64,000 bases of DNA from Eopsaltria australis (Eukaryota > Chordata > Aves > Passeriformes > Petroicidae), in contig JAVTVJ010000068.1 of the NCBI GenBank assembly GCA_034509425.1, positions 6,820,001-6,884,000 on the forward strand. The letters are read 5' to 3'. The position numbers were made by a program, and so were the translations under genes. Shown here piece by piece: positions 1-11,949 of this stretch; the first letter of the stretch is position 1, and each line of letters starts with the position of its first letter. Under the pieces are notes generated by a model that saw only the letters and a program-made list of their open reading frames with translations, searched no databases and had not been told where the DNA came from.

Positions 1-2769
1 AGGAAGCTGACAAAAGATTCATCAGTGACCTCTAGAAGTTCAGAAAATCAGTGGTAAAGTATGTTCTGCCACCAAAACATGTAGCTCTCCAGTGGATTTT
101 CATGAAACCAAGATGATGCTGAAAATAGAAGGACCTCCCAACAGCTCGTTTAGCACCAAGGAGGTACCAGTTCCTTTGGGAATCTGAATAAGAAATATAT
201 AACTAGGTTATTGTATAAATACATGTACTGTAAAAGGTGGGATCACGTCTTCTGCAGGGACCTTCTACACAGATTCAGTGAATCACAGGAAATCTGCTCT
301 ATCCCAAAAAAACCACTTCCCCTGTGTACAGCAAAGAAAATGTCATCTTTTGTTTAAATCAGTTAGTTAGTGGAATTTTTTTTTTTAGCTGAGACCAAAA
401 AAACAAACAAAACCAAACCAAAAAAAAACCAACCCAAACTGGAAAGAAACCTACTTTCTACAATTTTTGGTACATTTAAATGTTTCCTTGATTTTATAAA
501 CAAGGTTGCGCTGACAGGTAAAATACCAATGTCCATCCTGTGTGCCTTTGAAAACAACCATCAAGGAAGATTAAAACCAACATTATTTCCAGTCTAAAAA
601 TAAAGTACTCTGAAAAGCACTGTACAGCATGTATCTCTCAGTCATGCTTTGTTCCTTTTGCACTGCTCTGGCACAAATGGGCTCTCAAACCGGCTGATAA
701 CACTGATCACCTTGCAGGGAGAGATAAAAGGAGTCTCTTTTTGAGAAGACTGAGAACTCTTCTCTTGTCTGTCTTACCACTGGGAAAACGCTTGCAGCTC
801 TGGACACTGATTTCTGAACCCAGGAGCATGGAGGTGGCTCTGCTGCAATCACTCCATGATTCACCATGGGCAGAAAGTAAAAACGAGCTCAGCATCTCCA
901 TTTCTGAAGAAAAATTGCAGCAGTTTCCAAATCTAACTAATCTAACTCATCCACTGTTACCAGTTTACCAGTGCTGTTCATCAGGGGCATTCACCTTCTC
1001 TGACCTGCATAACTCACCTGTAGAAGCCCTTCCTGCTACTCTTTGAGTGCCTTGCCGAGTTCACTTTCAGCTTCACCCTGGCCTTCCTCACTCGATCCCT
1101 ACACAACCAAATGTCATCTCCATACTCTTCCCTGGTCACCCGTCCTTGTTTCCACTGCCTGTGCATTTGCTTCTTTTCCTTGAGTTTGACTGATAAATTC
1201 CCCATTCAGCCATGCCAGTCTCTTGCCTTCCTTGCCCTATTTCTTGCTCCTGGGGATTGCTAGCTCTATTGCTATTTTCATTAATTTTGCATAGGAAAAA
1301 AGGTGCTATGGATTATACATTGTTGTGCTCCAGAGATCCCTACCAATTCAAACTACAAACCTCAGTGCTCTCCATATTTGTATCTTCTGAAAGACTTTCT
1401 GAGCACTGTGCTGGACATTTGAAGTATTTTATGGCCACTTACAAGACCATCAGATACCAGAGTCATCTTGACGCTGTGGGCCGAAAGAGAAGCAAAACCT
1501 CCAATTCACTGACAGCCAGAACTGCTCTGCTGGCTGAGGTGTGCTCTTCCTTGAAAGTTGTGGTGGTCAGAGCACAGTGAGATGCCTTGTAGGAGTGGTA
1601 ACAATGACTGTCCCTTCCAACTTAGTAATTGCACTGGAGGAAAGCTGGGGAATGGAGGAGAGTCCTGCTTCATGCTGGCCAGCTGGACAAGCACTACAGT
1701 TTCCTTCCTGCATGGGCTTGGCAACAGCAGTCCCATTCCTTTTCACGCTCCCAGAAGGTCAATGTCAATCCATTCAGACCTTCTCAAACCTATTTTAGTT
1801 TTGCTTGTGACAATTCTACTGAGGCCACCTTCGGACAGAACTGTGAACAGCAGTGAGTTAGTAATTCTGCTGAGGTGGCTGTCCCTCAGTGCTGCTACAA
1901 ACCCTTCTAAACCACACTGCTCAGAACATGTGGAAATTATGTGCAGTCTTCCAGGAAGCTTTTAATTTGCTATTCACTTCCAGCAGCAGGAAAGCCTTCC
2001 TCAGCTTTCCATTTTAAACATTGAATCAAACTAAGTCTGAAGATTATTGTTTTCCTGTGCAAAATGAATGAGTAATTAATTGTCATGGGATTTCTCTGTG
2101 TAGTTCCCATCCCTGAAGAATTAGATGGAGTTCTTAAGATTGAAAACAATAAATGAACACAGGATGTGCAGTCTCTGCATGAACATTTCGGATTGTTCCA
2201 CATCATATTCTGCCAATAATCCCACTGCTGCTAAAGCGCACATCCAAAGCTCACAAGTTACAGCTCATGTGGTGACGGTACATTTCCAATAATGCCCCAG
2301 ATGTGATCACCTTTCATTCCAATGGAACACTGGCAACAGTACACACCCTGCATGTATTACAGTGGCTGTAGGAGTCATTAGGGTGGGATGCAAATATTTG
2401 AAATGAACAATGGACAAAATTTGGCAAGCACTAATAGAACCATTAAAATATCTGAATAACAAAAGAGATGTTTACTGTTGCCCACAATGGAAGGGTTTAA
2501 AACTATTCAGACTCTGAAAATTAATCTCTATGTGTTGTTCAGGAAACACAGCAGTGTTACCACCAATGTCTTGCAAATCAGCCTCTCTCAGCCACACTCT
2601 CACCGCCCTTGCAGGTGTCCCCATATCATGACTGTTCACTGCCCTATCAATTTATAAAGGGTACATTGGGATAGACCCAGTCTAAACCCAAGAAAAAAAA
2701 AGGGATAGGATTTGTTTACAACTAACTATTACGTCTCCAACCCTGGCCTTCTTCACTGCAGACTCCCCT
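1..2769. other. Unassigned unique AT-rich DNA
   Basis: No gene, RNA or interspersed repeat is recognised here. There is an A/C-rich patch at about 398-430 made of runs of A broken by single C residues. The open frames present are short (the longest is 135 codons) and overlap each other in several frames with no codon pattern, as expected by chance. The region is most simply intergenic or intronic. Confidence 0.5.
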
Positions 2770-3209
2770 CTATTTTCTAGCATAGACTCCTTTACGAAAA
2801 CCCACAGTCTGTAAACAGCCTGTTTTAATACAAAAAAAAATTAATTTGTGGCCTGTCAGGATCCTTGCTCTAATGTTAAAGGACATCTCCTTATCTGGAA
2901 AGTGCATGGCCACACTGGGCTTTTTCCAATTCCTAGAGAACATATGCATTGATAACACTTGCATTGAAGTATAAATGTCTTTCAGTGGCTTTTGCAAGCT
3001 GAATGAACTCAAGCTCCCAGAACACCTTGTCTGTTTCTTTCCTGCTGTAGCTGCTACAAAGTAAATCCTAGCAATTAATGAGTAAACTTCGAAAAGGTTT
3101 GAGGTTGATTTCAATGGAAAATCAAATATTTGAAGATTTTTTTCAGTGATCAGCTCCCTGATGACATAAAACTGATCTGGAAATCTCACAAGCCCTGTCA
3201 TTGCAAGGT

Positions 3210-4559
3210 CAGCAATTCAAGCCTGTGATGCCACAAAGCCAGCTCATGATATCTTGAGGGCTGCTCCTGACAGTAGAAAATTAAGATGGATATAAAAGAA
3301 AAAAAGCATCTTTAGAGTTGAACAGAAAAAAAATTTCTCCATCTATTACGAAAACAGTGGCTCAAAAAACCAGAGAGACCCAAGAAGTGCCCCACCTGAG
3401 AAGAAAACCCTTCCACTTGCATTCATAGTTTTTTAGATACCAGAGAAATCAAAGAAAAAAATAAGAAGCAGCAGAGATGTGAAAAACTTTTGACAATTTT
3501 GTTCACATTCACAAACATAATCACTGAGGAGACAAGAATTTACAGATTCTGATATTTCTGATGAATATGCTGAACATGCTGGAATTTACCCAGCTCTGAC
3601 TTTCAGAACTGCTGCCTTTTGACTTTGAGATGAAAACCTGGATAGGTCACCAAGTAACCCAGACTGGTTCATCTGTTTTCCCCTATCCCGTTTCTTAACA
3701 CGTGTCTCACGAAAGATATTAAACAATCAGACTGTAAGGAATCAAAATACCAGATACCACTGCATAAATGTGCACAAGTATCTCAGTGAACCTTTTGGAA
3801 AAAGGGAATGGATACTGCTTGAATTCCTTAGGAATAAGAATTGCAAAATATATTAGAGTCCTCTGGAAATCGTGCTCTGTGCTCAAGAGCCTGGTGTTCC
3901 AGCTGCTGTTTTGTGGAGCCTGCGTGAAAGGAATGCTCCATCCTGGGCCTAAGTCACCACCTTAAGTGGCTCCCTCCCTAAAAGGTGTCCTAAATGCTGC
4001 TGTTATTGTTTTGTGACAATTATGCTTTGTATTAAAAGGAACTTGTTTTATACAGTTCACTTATGCCCAGAAGGAGAAACCTCAGTAGTTTTGTGATCAT
4101 TTTCAGCAGTGTCCCTGAAGATGGCACGTTTGGAAATGACATTATTTCGTACTGCTGCATAGCAGCAATTGGCACCCCAGTCTATCAAAGATACTACTCC
4201 AGCAATATAAGATAGCCAACACCCACAAGGAGAAACAGATTTTTTTTCTATCCCAAAATATACCTCTGCAGAGTACCTGTTGTATTGCATTTAATCTAAT
4301 TTACTAAAGGAGAGATGATTCCCCTTGCTGCAATCAAGCTATTTTTAAAAAGAGATTGGTGATTCAGCTGAATGGTGACTAAACCACTGACAAATTTCCC
4401 CGTCAGCTTGTGTGTATAAAAAGATGCTTTTCTGGAATGTATCATCTGCAGATACCACTATCTATTTGGAGTGATTGGGGGTTTTCCAGTCAAACTATAT
4501 TTCTTTAATTATGAAGCTTTTAGCATGTCTCAGAGAGGCATCAGGTCATACAATTGAGC
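3210..4559. other. Unassigned unique DNA before the first LTR
   Basis: Nothing identifiable is seen. The sequence is AT-rich with scattered short open frames in all frames, and no simple repeat longer than a few units. It ends at the 5-bp flank (TGAGC, 4555-4559) of the LTR that begins at 4560. Confidence 0.5.
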
Positions 4560-5392
4560 TGTACTGGGTTTGCATGGCCAGGTTTTGGCCACAGCTGGGG
4601 CAAGGAGTGGCTTCTGTGGGCAGTTTCCAGAAGCTTTCTCCAAGCCCAGCTGAACCAATTCCAGCTGGCTACAAGATGGACCCACCACAGGAGAGAGACT
4701 GTGTGAGAGGAGCAACCCTGCAGACACCAAGGTCAGTACAGGAGGGGCAGGAGGTGCTCCAGGCACTGGTGCACAGATTCACCTGCAGCCCTTGGTGGTG
4801 ATCATGGTGAGGCAGCTGTGCCCCTGCAGGCAATGGGACAGAGATCCACCTGCAGGCCCTGCAAGGGATCGACACTGAAGAGGTGGATGGCCAAAGGAGT
4901 CTGTGAGCCCACAGGAAGCCCAAAAGATTCACTTTGGAGCTGTTTATGGAGGACTGTCTCCTGTAGAAAGAAACCCCCACTGGAGCAGAGGAAGAGTGAA
5001 GAGTTGTCCCCCTGAGGAGGAAGGAGTGGCTGAGACAAGGTCTGACCACAGACGTCATTCTCCATCTCCTGAACCACTGGATGGCAGGGAGGTAGAGAAA
5101 AACAGGAGTGAAATTATGCCTGGAAAGAAGGGAGAAGTAGGGGAAGGTGTTTCTAAGATTAGGGTTTATTTTTCATTATCCTACTCTGATTTAATTGGCA
5201 ATAAATTAAACTAATTTCCCCAAGCTGAGTCTGTTTTGCCCAGTATCCAGTAACTGGTGAGTGATCTCTCCCCACCCTTATCTCAACCCACAAGCCTTTC
5301 ACTGTATTTTCTCTCCCCTGTCCAGCTGAGGAGGGGAGTGACAGAGTGGCTTCAGTGGCTACCTGATGTCCAGCCAATATCATCCCACCACA
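4560..5392 (+). mobile_element. Solo LTR of an avian endogenous retrovirus (ERVL-like)
   Basis: An 833-bp long terminal repeat left after loss of the proviral interior. It begins TGTACTGGGTTTGC and ends with CCCACCACA, so it has the TG...CA termini of LTRs. A polyadenylation signal AATAAA lies at 5200-5205, followed by the GAGTCTGTTTTGCCC block and a 3' part with GAGGAGGGGAGTGA. From memory these blocks belong to the long ERVL-type LTRs abundant in songbirds. The flanking 5-mers are TGAGC (4555-4559) and TCAGC (5393-5397), a 4/5 match consistent with an aged 5-bp target duplication. Two related subrepeats containing CACCTGCAG occur at about 4780-4790 and 4847-4857. No gag, pol or env remnant adjoins it. 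The family name is inferred; the LTR call is firm. Confidence 0.87.
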
Positions 5393-7663
5393 TCAGCCAC
5401 AACAGAGAATGTAAAACAGGTACTGCACAAGATCATTAGCAGACACTGCTTGTTTAATTGACTTCATATGAACTGAATGTATCTTCTGAAAGGATAAACA
5501 GAGATACATTCCTGTGAGCAGAAAAGCAGAGTCATCCCTCATTCTGAATGTTAGTCTGCAACTCAAAAGATGCAGGCTGAGTTCCTTGCTCTCTACAAGC
5601 TGCTGCCTTTGGCAGGTGCAGGATTACGTCTATGGACTAGAGATGACTCTGATGCCTCCTACATCTGTTCCTGCCTGCAAACTTCCAGTTAATATTGCAG
5701 AATAAGGAGGGGAGAAGGTGAAATCTTAATTTACGTCAGCAGAGGGAAAGGAATTAAATCCGTAAAGTAAGCTAAACCAGAAATGAAGTTGAGAAACAAG
5801 TATTACAGTCCCTTGAGTAGGGCACTTAATTACTCTATAGCTCCTTTGGAAACTGCCTTCTAGGGACTAGAGCAGAAGCTCATGCTCATGACATTTATCA
5901 AGATGTAAGTTTGGATTATTATAATCCTGGCAGTTCACTAGTGGGTTTGCTTGGTCCTGAAAAACTGATTTCCTAGGAAATTACTTTTTAAGATCTACCT
6001 GTAGTTCTGTCTGGTTTCTCTGATGATTTACAAGACTAGATAACCTGTTTTGTTACCATGTTGAGAACAAGCCTTAGAGAGCACAGATGAATGTTTGCCC
6101 TTCTCTTCACCTTGACTTTAAAATCTCCCAGTTTATGTCAGTGAAACTTGTTACACATTTAATTAGCTATTTTGTTGATGCAGAGTTAAAGACAGTTTAG
6201 TAAGTAGTCTGTCTATTATTTCTATCCTCATAAGTCAATAATGAAAATTATGTCACTCAGAGGACAGCATATGCAAATAAATGTGCATATGATAGACTGC
6301 AAGCAGAATTCACTGGCATCTAATAGGTGTTTAATTGCTTTGGAGTGCTACTAAAAAAAAGCAATATTATGAGGATGTTTTTCTTGCAAATGGGTTTTAG
6401 AAGCATACGGTCAGTGCTGTATAATTGCAGTCTTATAATTAAAACTAAATAGGTTAGAAAATACAAAGTAGAAGAAAATAAAAGCTCAGCAGCAAGGATA
6501 TGTATGGCTAAATATGGATTAGTGTGTGCTGTGTGGTGCATGTGGGTGCACCTGAATGCTGTTCCCCAGCACTACACCTGCCAGGAATTACCATTCTGGC
6601 TTAGGAGGAGCTGTGGTTGTCTAAGGAGACCTGAGGGAAACCAATTCTTAGCTGGGGCTGACATGAGTACAAATTAACCAATTAAGGCACCTGTATCAAT
6701 ATAAGCATCCTGACTCATTGTTTAATGGGATAATTGGAATTCTGCAGAGGAAATAAAGTTGATTACAGGGATCAAACAGAGGGAAAGCTTTCTAAGCATT
6801 TGTCTCTTGCTGGTGACAAGCGGTAGTTTATGAGGCTGCTGACATGGAACAAACAGCAGTATGGGGAGGAAAAGTTCAGGTCATTACTTTTTAGTGCATA
6901 CAATAAAATTATGTACATGCTTGTTTGTCTATGAAGAAACAGACAAAGCTCTGCGTGTTTAAGAATAAACATGAAGTCTGTATTCCAACTTTTTGTATGT
7001 ATCTGAATTCCCAGAACGTTCTGGTTTTACCTGATAAATTGTTCTTGGTATCATGCAATTCAGCAGATTTTCCCATCATCTTACATGCATCTATAATATA
7101 ATTTACAATACAATCCTAGATGTCTACTCCTTGGTTTTGATGGGTGGATTTGCCCATGAAAGCATATGATGAACAGATGGTGGAAGAGAAAAAGTCAAAG
7201 AGATGAGGGGCTAGTTGGGCTCTTCAATCCAAGGAAATAAGATGCGGATGATTTACTCTCTATAAACAGAAGACAAACTGATCTCCAGAGAGAAGAAAGA
7301 ATGGAAAGGAAATTCACTGTATTCCCAGGAAGCAATCTATCACAAAAAGTCAGCAGGCCTTTGTGTTTGAAGAAGAAAATGAAAAGGCATCTGTGGCTTA
7401 TTGTGTCCAAATATATGATTTCCTTTGAAGGATTCAAAATATTTTTGTCCAACGGAAACTGCAGCCTGCGTAACTTCTCTTGCATGTTTCTGAAGAGTAG
7501 GCTGATGATTTGGGAGAAAAAAAAGAAAACCAAGTACAATAAAAGACCTGGCATTATCTTTGCTTCATGTGTCAGATGAAAGTTCTGGGTGTACAAGACT
7601 TGTCATATTTTATCTGGGATATCAGCAGAGAAACAATAAAGAACACCTAATGCTTTATTTATT

Positions 7664-7704
7664 TATTCCCACTGTCACATTTTTGTTTATTTATTTATTT
7701 ATTT
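7664..7704. repeat. (TTTA)n low-complexity tract
   Basis: Two runs of TTTA units (7664-7677 and 7685-7704) are separated by a few bases. This is a short imperfect microsatellite. Confidence 0.8.
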
Positions 7705-8049
7705 TCTTTTTATTTCCTGCCATTACTCTTTGCAGGGCATGGATCTTTAAAGGACTCCAGCTGTAATGAACTGTATTTCACAGGATGCAGATCTTCCATT
7801 GGTACAGTATGAGAATCTTATAGCTCAGTTTTAGAACTGCAGGAGCAGCTGAGAACCATGAAATCGAATAAGGGCCAGTACTGCAACTCTCTTTAGGCTA
7901 CAGAAATTTGCAAAGAAAAAATCTTCCATTTGAGGAATTTAATAATTTCTTTTCAGTTGAAAATGTCCAACTATCCTGTTCCAATTTAAAGGAATTCTGG
8001 CATTTCAAAATTTTGCCTAATTTTACTTCCAAACCAAAGATGAAAAAGA

Positions 8050-8091
8050 ACAGAAATTATCTATTCAGTAACAGAAATTCTCTATTCAGTA
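8050..8091. repeat. 21-bp tandem duplication
   Basis: Two adjacent 21-bp units beginning ACAGAAATT and ending CTATTCAGTA differ at one position (20/21 identical). The near-identity points to a fairly recent local duplication. Confidence 0.85.
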
Positions 8092-8175
8092 ATGACTGAC
8101 ATTGCCTAGAACACACAGCACACCATAATGTTATTGAAACGAATAAAATAAATGAGTACTCTGTAAGCTCCAGAA

Positions 8176-8217
8176 CACATAATGAAATGAAACATAATGA
8201 AATACATAATGAAACAC
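8176..8217. repeat. Short ACATAATGAAA tandem repeat
   Basis: Three imperfect copies of an ACATAATGAAA-containing unit lie head to tail with 1-3 bp spacer differences. Confidence 0.75.
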
Positions 8218-9495
8218 AGAAGTCCATTAAATTTATTATTATTTTCTATAATGAAAGTCTACCCATCTTATCAAACTTCTGTGGTAAACTTTGCCCATTC
8301 TGGGCCTGATGCGTTTTTCAAATTGCACAAATGAAACAATTCTTACCCAGCATTATACAGACAGAAGAAAGGTGCATGCTGACCAAAAACAAGGATGCGC
8401 AGAAGTTCTTTAAACGAAACTGAATGAGCATTAGAGCATTCTTCTTCTGTAGAAGAAGATTAGAATAACAACCACATTAGGACTAAAAGATGATGAAAAA
8501 ATATGCTCTTTCTATAAGCCCATGATGGAGTTAGTGTCTCAGCAGATACTAGATTCTGCTTTGAAATCTGTTTGTTGACCTGTAACTTATGCAAGCAGGA
8601 TGACTCTAAGGTAATTGACAAGAGACAGGAAGAAGTAATATGTTGTTGAATGTGCCCTGGGCTGTTTTCTCACCACATGTATGTGTAGTAACTAAATATT
8701 ATATAAAATTATTGATGAATACAACTATCATGGCTTTCAGATATGTCTGTCCTGGAAGAGCTCACAAAAAAAATTACATAACAATAAAAATAATGCATTC
8801 TCTCTTGGCATTTCATAGTATAAGGTAAAGGATACTCTTTGTTGCCACTTGCAGCAACAAAGCCAACAACTGCAGCATATGATTAGGACTCTGAAATCTC
8901 TCCTTTATCTGAGATGGTTTTCTGAAATCAAATTCAGGCAGAGAGAAAAGGAGAAACAAACAAGTTTACTGCAGCTCTGCAGTAGCAAATAATCAAGATA
9001 ACTACTTGAGAAACATAAAGTGAAGCACCAGATTCTTCAAATAATATGATAATTGAAGCAGAGGTGTTGAATATCCCGTTATGTGCAGATCTCTCTCCTC
9101 TCAGAGAATGGAAAGAGCACAGAAGGATTAGCCTGAGACAAACGACAATGCAGGGGAAAAAAGAGACAGCCTGTGAACTAGAGGACAAATCTATCTCAAC
9201 CTAAAATTTGTCACTGGCTGTGTTGTACAGGCAGTCTGTTCAAACACATGACAAATGACACTGCTATTCATAGAGCAGGCATAACACAGGTTGCCACAAT
9301 CTAAATTGTTACCGATACTGTCCCATGCACCAAGAAATGTCACACATTCAGCTGTAGAGCACCATGGACTGAAGCTGTGCTCAAGAGGAAATTACACTTA
9401 ATACAGTAAAAATTATCTAATAGTTATGTGCAACTAACCTTTATGGTGTTTTAAAAAACCCCAACCACTGAGGCTTTTAGCACCTCTTTTTACAG

Positions 9496-11263
9496 TTGCA
9501 CTGCATTTCAGGAAATGAGAAATATTTAATCTCAGGTTATAAGGAAGCAATATTTTGTTTTGACATCAGGTCTGGGAAGCAGATTCATTCAAGTGTTCCA
9601 CATCAGTCCTTGATTTGCATAGCTATGAAGAAAAGGGTGCATCTTCAACTTATTTGTAGCTCCCTCCTGTCTTTTTAAGTATATTTTAAAAAGGGCACAG
9701 ATTGTCTAGCCAATGAGTTATACTGTATGCATAAAAATATGTGGATAATAATTTTCTGGCTTCTTCATATATCTTCATGGAGAATCTTGGCTTCAGGCCA
9801 AACAACTGCAAAAGCAAAGCTTTTCCCCCTCAGCATTTTAGCAAAGTGCACATAATACATCTTTAAGTAAATTAGTGTTATAACAGGTTTCCACTGATCC
9901 ATCTTGAGGAGTCAAATGAGAACCAAAAATAGATCCTGTTATTTCCCCTGAGCAGCAAAATGATTTGAAATCCTTCCTTGCCACAGGAAACAAACATATA
10001 AAAACCCGAAGTTTGGCAATAATTCAGTAATATGTGCCTGTTCTGTATTTGAATCCAGGAGCCAAGGAACTCTTTATTAGAGAAGGACTTGCAACATATC
10101 CAATAAAGGTAGGAAGGAAGTGTGACTCTTCAAGAAAACCCCTTCCTCTGTAGTCAGATGCTTTGTGGCATTTGCAAAGGAAAACTCAGCTCAGAGTATG
10201 CAGCAGATGTCAAAGCCACCTTTGCAGAGAGGTGCAGAACACTTAAATAGCCACGCACCATAAGTGTACCAGTGCTTTAAGGGACTGGCAAAGTATAGGT
10301 GAAGATATGAGCAGATACTATTTATGGGAATAAACTGTACAGGCTAAACAATCGATTGTAACTTCAACTTGAACTATGAAAAGGGGGAAATCCCCCCCAC
10401 TTGGAAAATTTCTGCAGAATGGCAAAGTCATTGAATCAGTAACAAACATAGCAAGCATTTTAAAGCAGAAGAGCCCTTACCTTTAGGGCTGATGGGATTA
10501 TATGCAGTTTTTCAAATAACTACTCCTGGATTTGTCTGAGATAAGTGATTGTATTTTCAAAAATGGAAACAAGATGATCTCATTTGAAGGTTTAGTACTT
10601 CCTTAAAATATTTATGAAAAAAAAGTGGTCCCTGGCAAGGAGATTTGGATGTGTTGAAGGAGAGGACAAAAAGTAGAAACAGTAGCTCAGCATTCAGCTC
10701 AATTTTAGTACATGCTTTTTTAAAAAGGATAAAAGCCATAGTGTATGATTTCATAGATATAGTTGAGATAAATCCCTGAAAGAAGATTTCACTGAATGTA
10801 CTTGACTGGCATAAACCAGAACATCTCTAATTTTGCTAAAAACACATGCATGTTAAATTATTTTTCTTAATGCCTGTTAGTAGAATTGGCATCAAGTAAG
10901 AAAAAGTAATCATTTTTTGTATCATTGTTGCTAATGTGATGTTTTGTTTGTTTTTCAGCAAACACTCATCACTAGTGGCAGTGACAGTGTAAGGAGGTAG
11001 CATGATTATCATGACTTCAAACTAATTAAGGTTAGCCTGAAGAAAGCAAAGGATGCCCTCCTCTCCAGCTCTGTAGAACAAGAGGAAGGGGAGAACAAGG
11101 GAAATATTAATAACAGTTTATATAAGAACTGCTTGATTTTGTTCTGCTTATGTAGAATACAGCTGACTAAAGTGAAAGGACAGAATGGAAAGTATTTCTT
11201 GGTCCTAAGAAAAATAATAAATGCATTGTTAATTGGAAAGTGTTTAAAGGGCTGGTTCTAATC
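9496..11263 (+). pseudogene. Possible exon remnants of an unidentified WD40-repeat gene
   Basis: Three forward-strand blocks read like WD40 beta-propeller repeats. Block 1 (9496-9639), after the acceptor-like CTCTTTTTACAG, encodes KYLISGYKEAIFCFDIRSGK followed by a PHQSLICIA-type segment, close to a WD repeat pattern of SG, hydrophobic strand, D-x-R-x-G-K. Block 2 (9988-10110) encodes NSVICACSVFES, then a frame shift near 10060, then KELFIREGLATYPIKV. Block 3 begins at 10959 right after TTTGTTTTTCAG with QTLITSGSDSV, hits an in-frame TAG (10998-11000), then reads HDYHDFKLIK, where AAG|GTTAGC resembles a splice donor; the frame then stays open to 11263. Splice-like edges suggest a spliced gene, not a processed copy. 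Frame breaks argue for decay. The gene is not recognised, and chance resemblance is possible because WD repeats are degenerate. Confidence 0.35.
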
Positions 11264-11798
11264 AGGGTAAATGGGCTTGTTTTTCCAACACTGGGTTTCA
11301 CATCAAAACAACAAGAAACAATTGAAAAATCTCTGCTGAAGAAAGCAAGGGGAAGTGGGCTGTCACCAGCTGTTCAAAGACAAAATCCTGCAACAAATGT
11401 GTAGCAGCAGATGCCGTGTGAAGCACATGAGTCATCCCATAAGCTTAGGCGGGACAAGCTGCAGGCCAGATCCTGGGGGCAAAGATTTTTGTGACTTTAA
11501 CCATCTCTCCACTTGTTTTGTACTTTGTTCAAATACACAGTATATTTTTTTGGAAGAAGGCTTTTATAATCCCTGTTAAAGAGCCCTGAGCAGAAGGAAA
11601 GTATCTACAGAAATATTATGCTTTGGAACTATGGCTTCAAAAAAGGAGATGGTCCAGCATCATTGTCTGTCCAGCACAGAGAAGAGTTAAAAGCATTTCC
11701 CCCTTTCCCCTCTTGTTTTAGGTTCACGACAATGATAAAAATTGTTAAAAGGATAATTTTATAATTTCTAGCATTTCACTATCTGTTTCACACTTCAG

Positions 11799-11949
11799 TT
11801 TCATAAACTGGTACACTGGGAAACGACAGAAAATTGGCATAGTGGCAAAAGTAGAAGAACTACCTGCTGTGTTTAACAGAGATAATCCCGAGGATCCCAT
11901 TTCAGGCTGGTTGCCCCTGGGCAGAAGGATAAGACCTTCCAAAAGTTAA
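11799..11949 (+). other. Coding-like block downstream of the WD-like segments
   Basis: An open frame starts one base after the acceptor-like sequence ATCTGTTTCACACTTCAG and runs 49 codons to TAA. Its translation includes GKRQKIGIVAKVEELPAVFN and then NPEDPISGWLPLG, with balanced amino-acid composition. It lies on the same strand as the WD-like blocks just upstream and could be a further exon. No family is recognised. An open frame of this length is common by chance, so support is weak. Confidence 0.2.

Larger units (their letters stand above)
5393..9480. other. Unassigned unique DNA with small tandem repeats
   Basis: No gene or interspersed repeat is recognised. The stretch holds a 7-bp inverted repeat around an ATGCAAAT octamer (6268-6291), a TTTA-rich tract (7664-7704), a 21-bp tandem duplication (8050-8091) and a degenerate ACATAATGAAA triplication (8176-8217). 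A reverse-strand open block at 7340-7501 is discussed under findings. The DNA is strongly AT-rich throughout. Confidence 0.5.

Noticed and set aside
4475..5214. Several 90-130 codon frames on both strands
   Set aside because: They lie almost wholly within the LTR at 4560-5392, which is non-coding, and overlap each other in conflicting frames.
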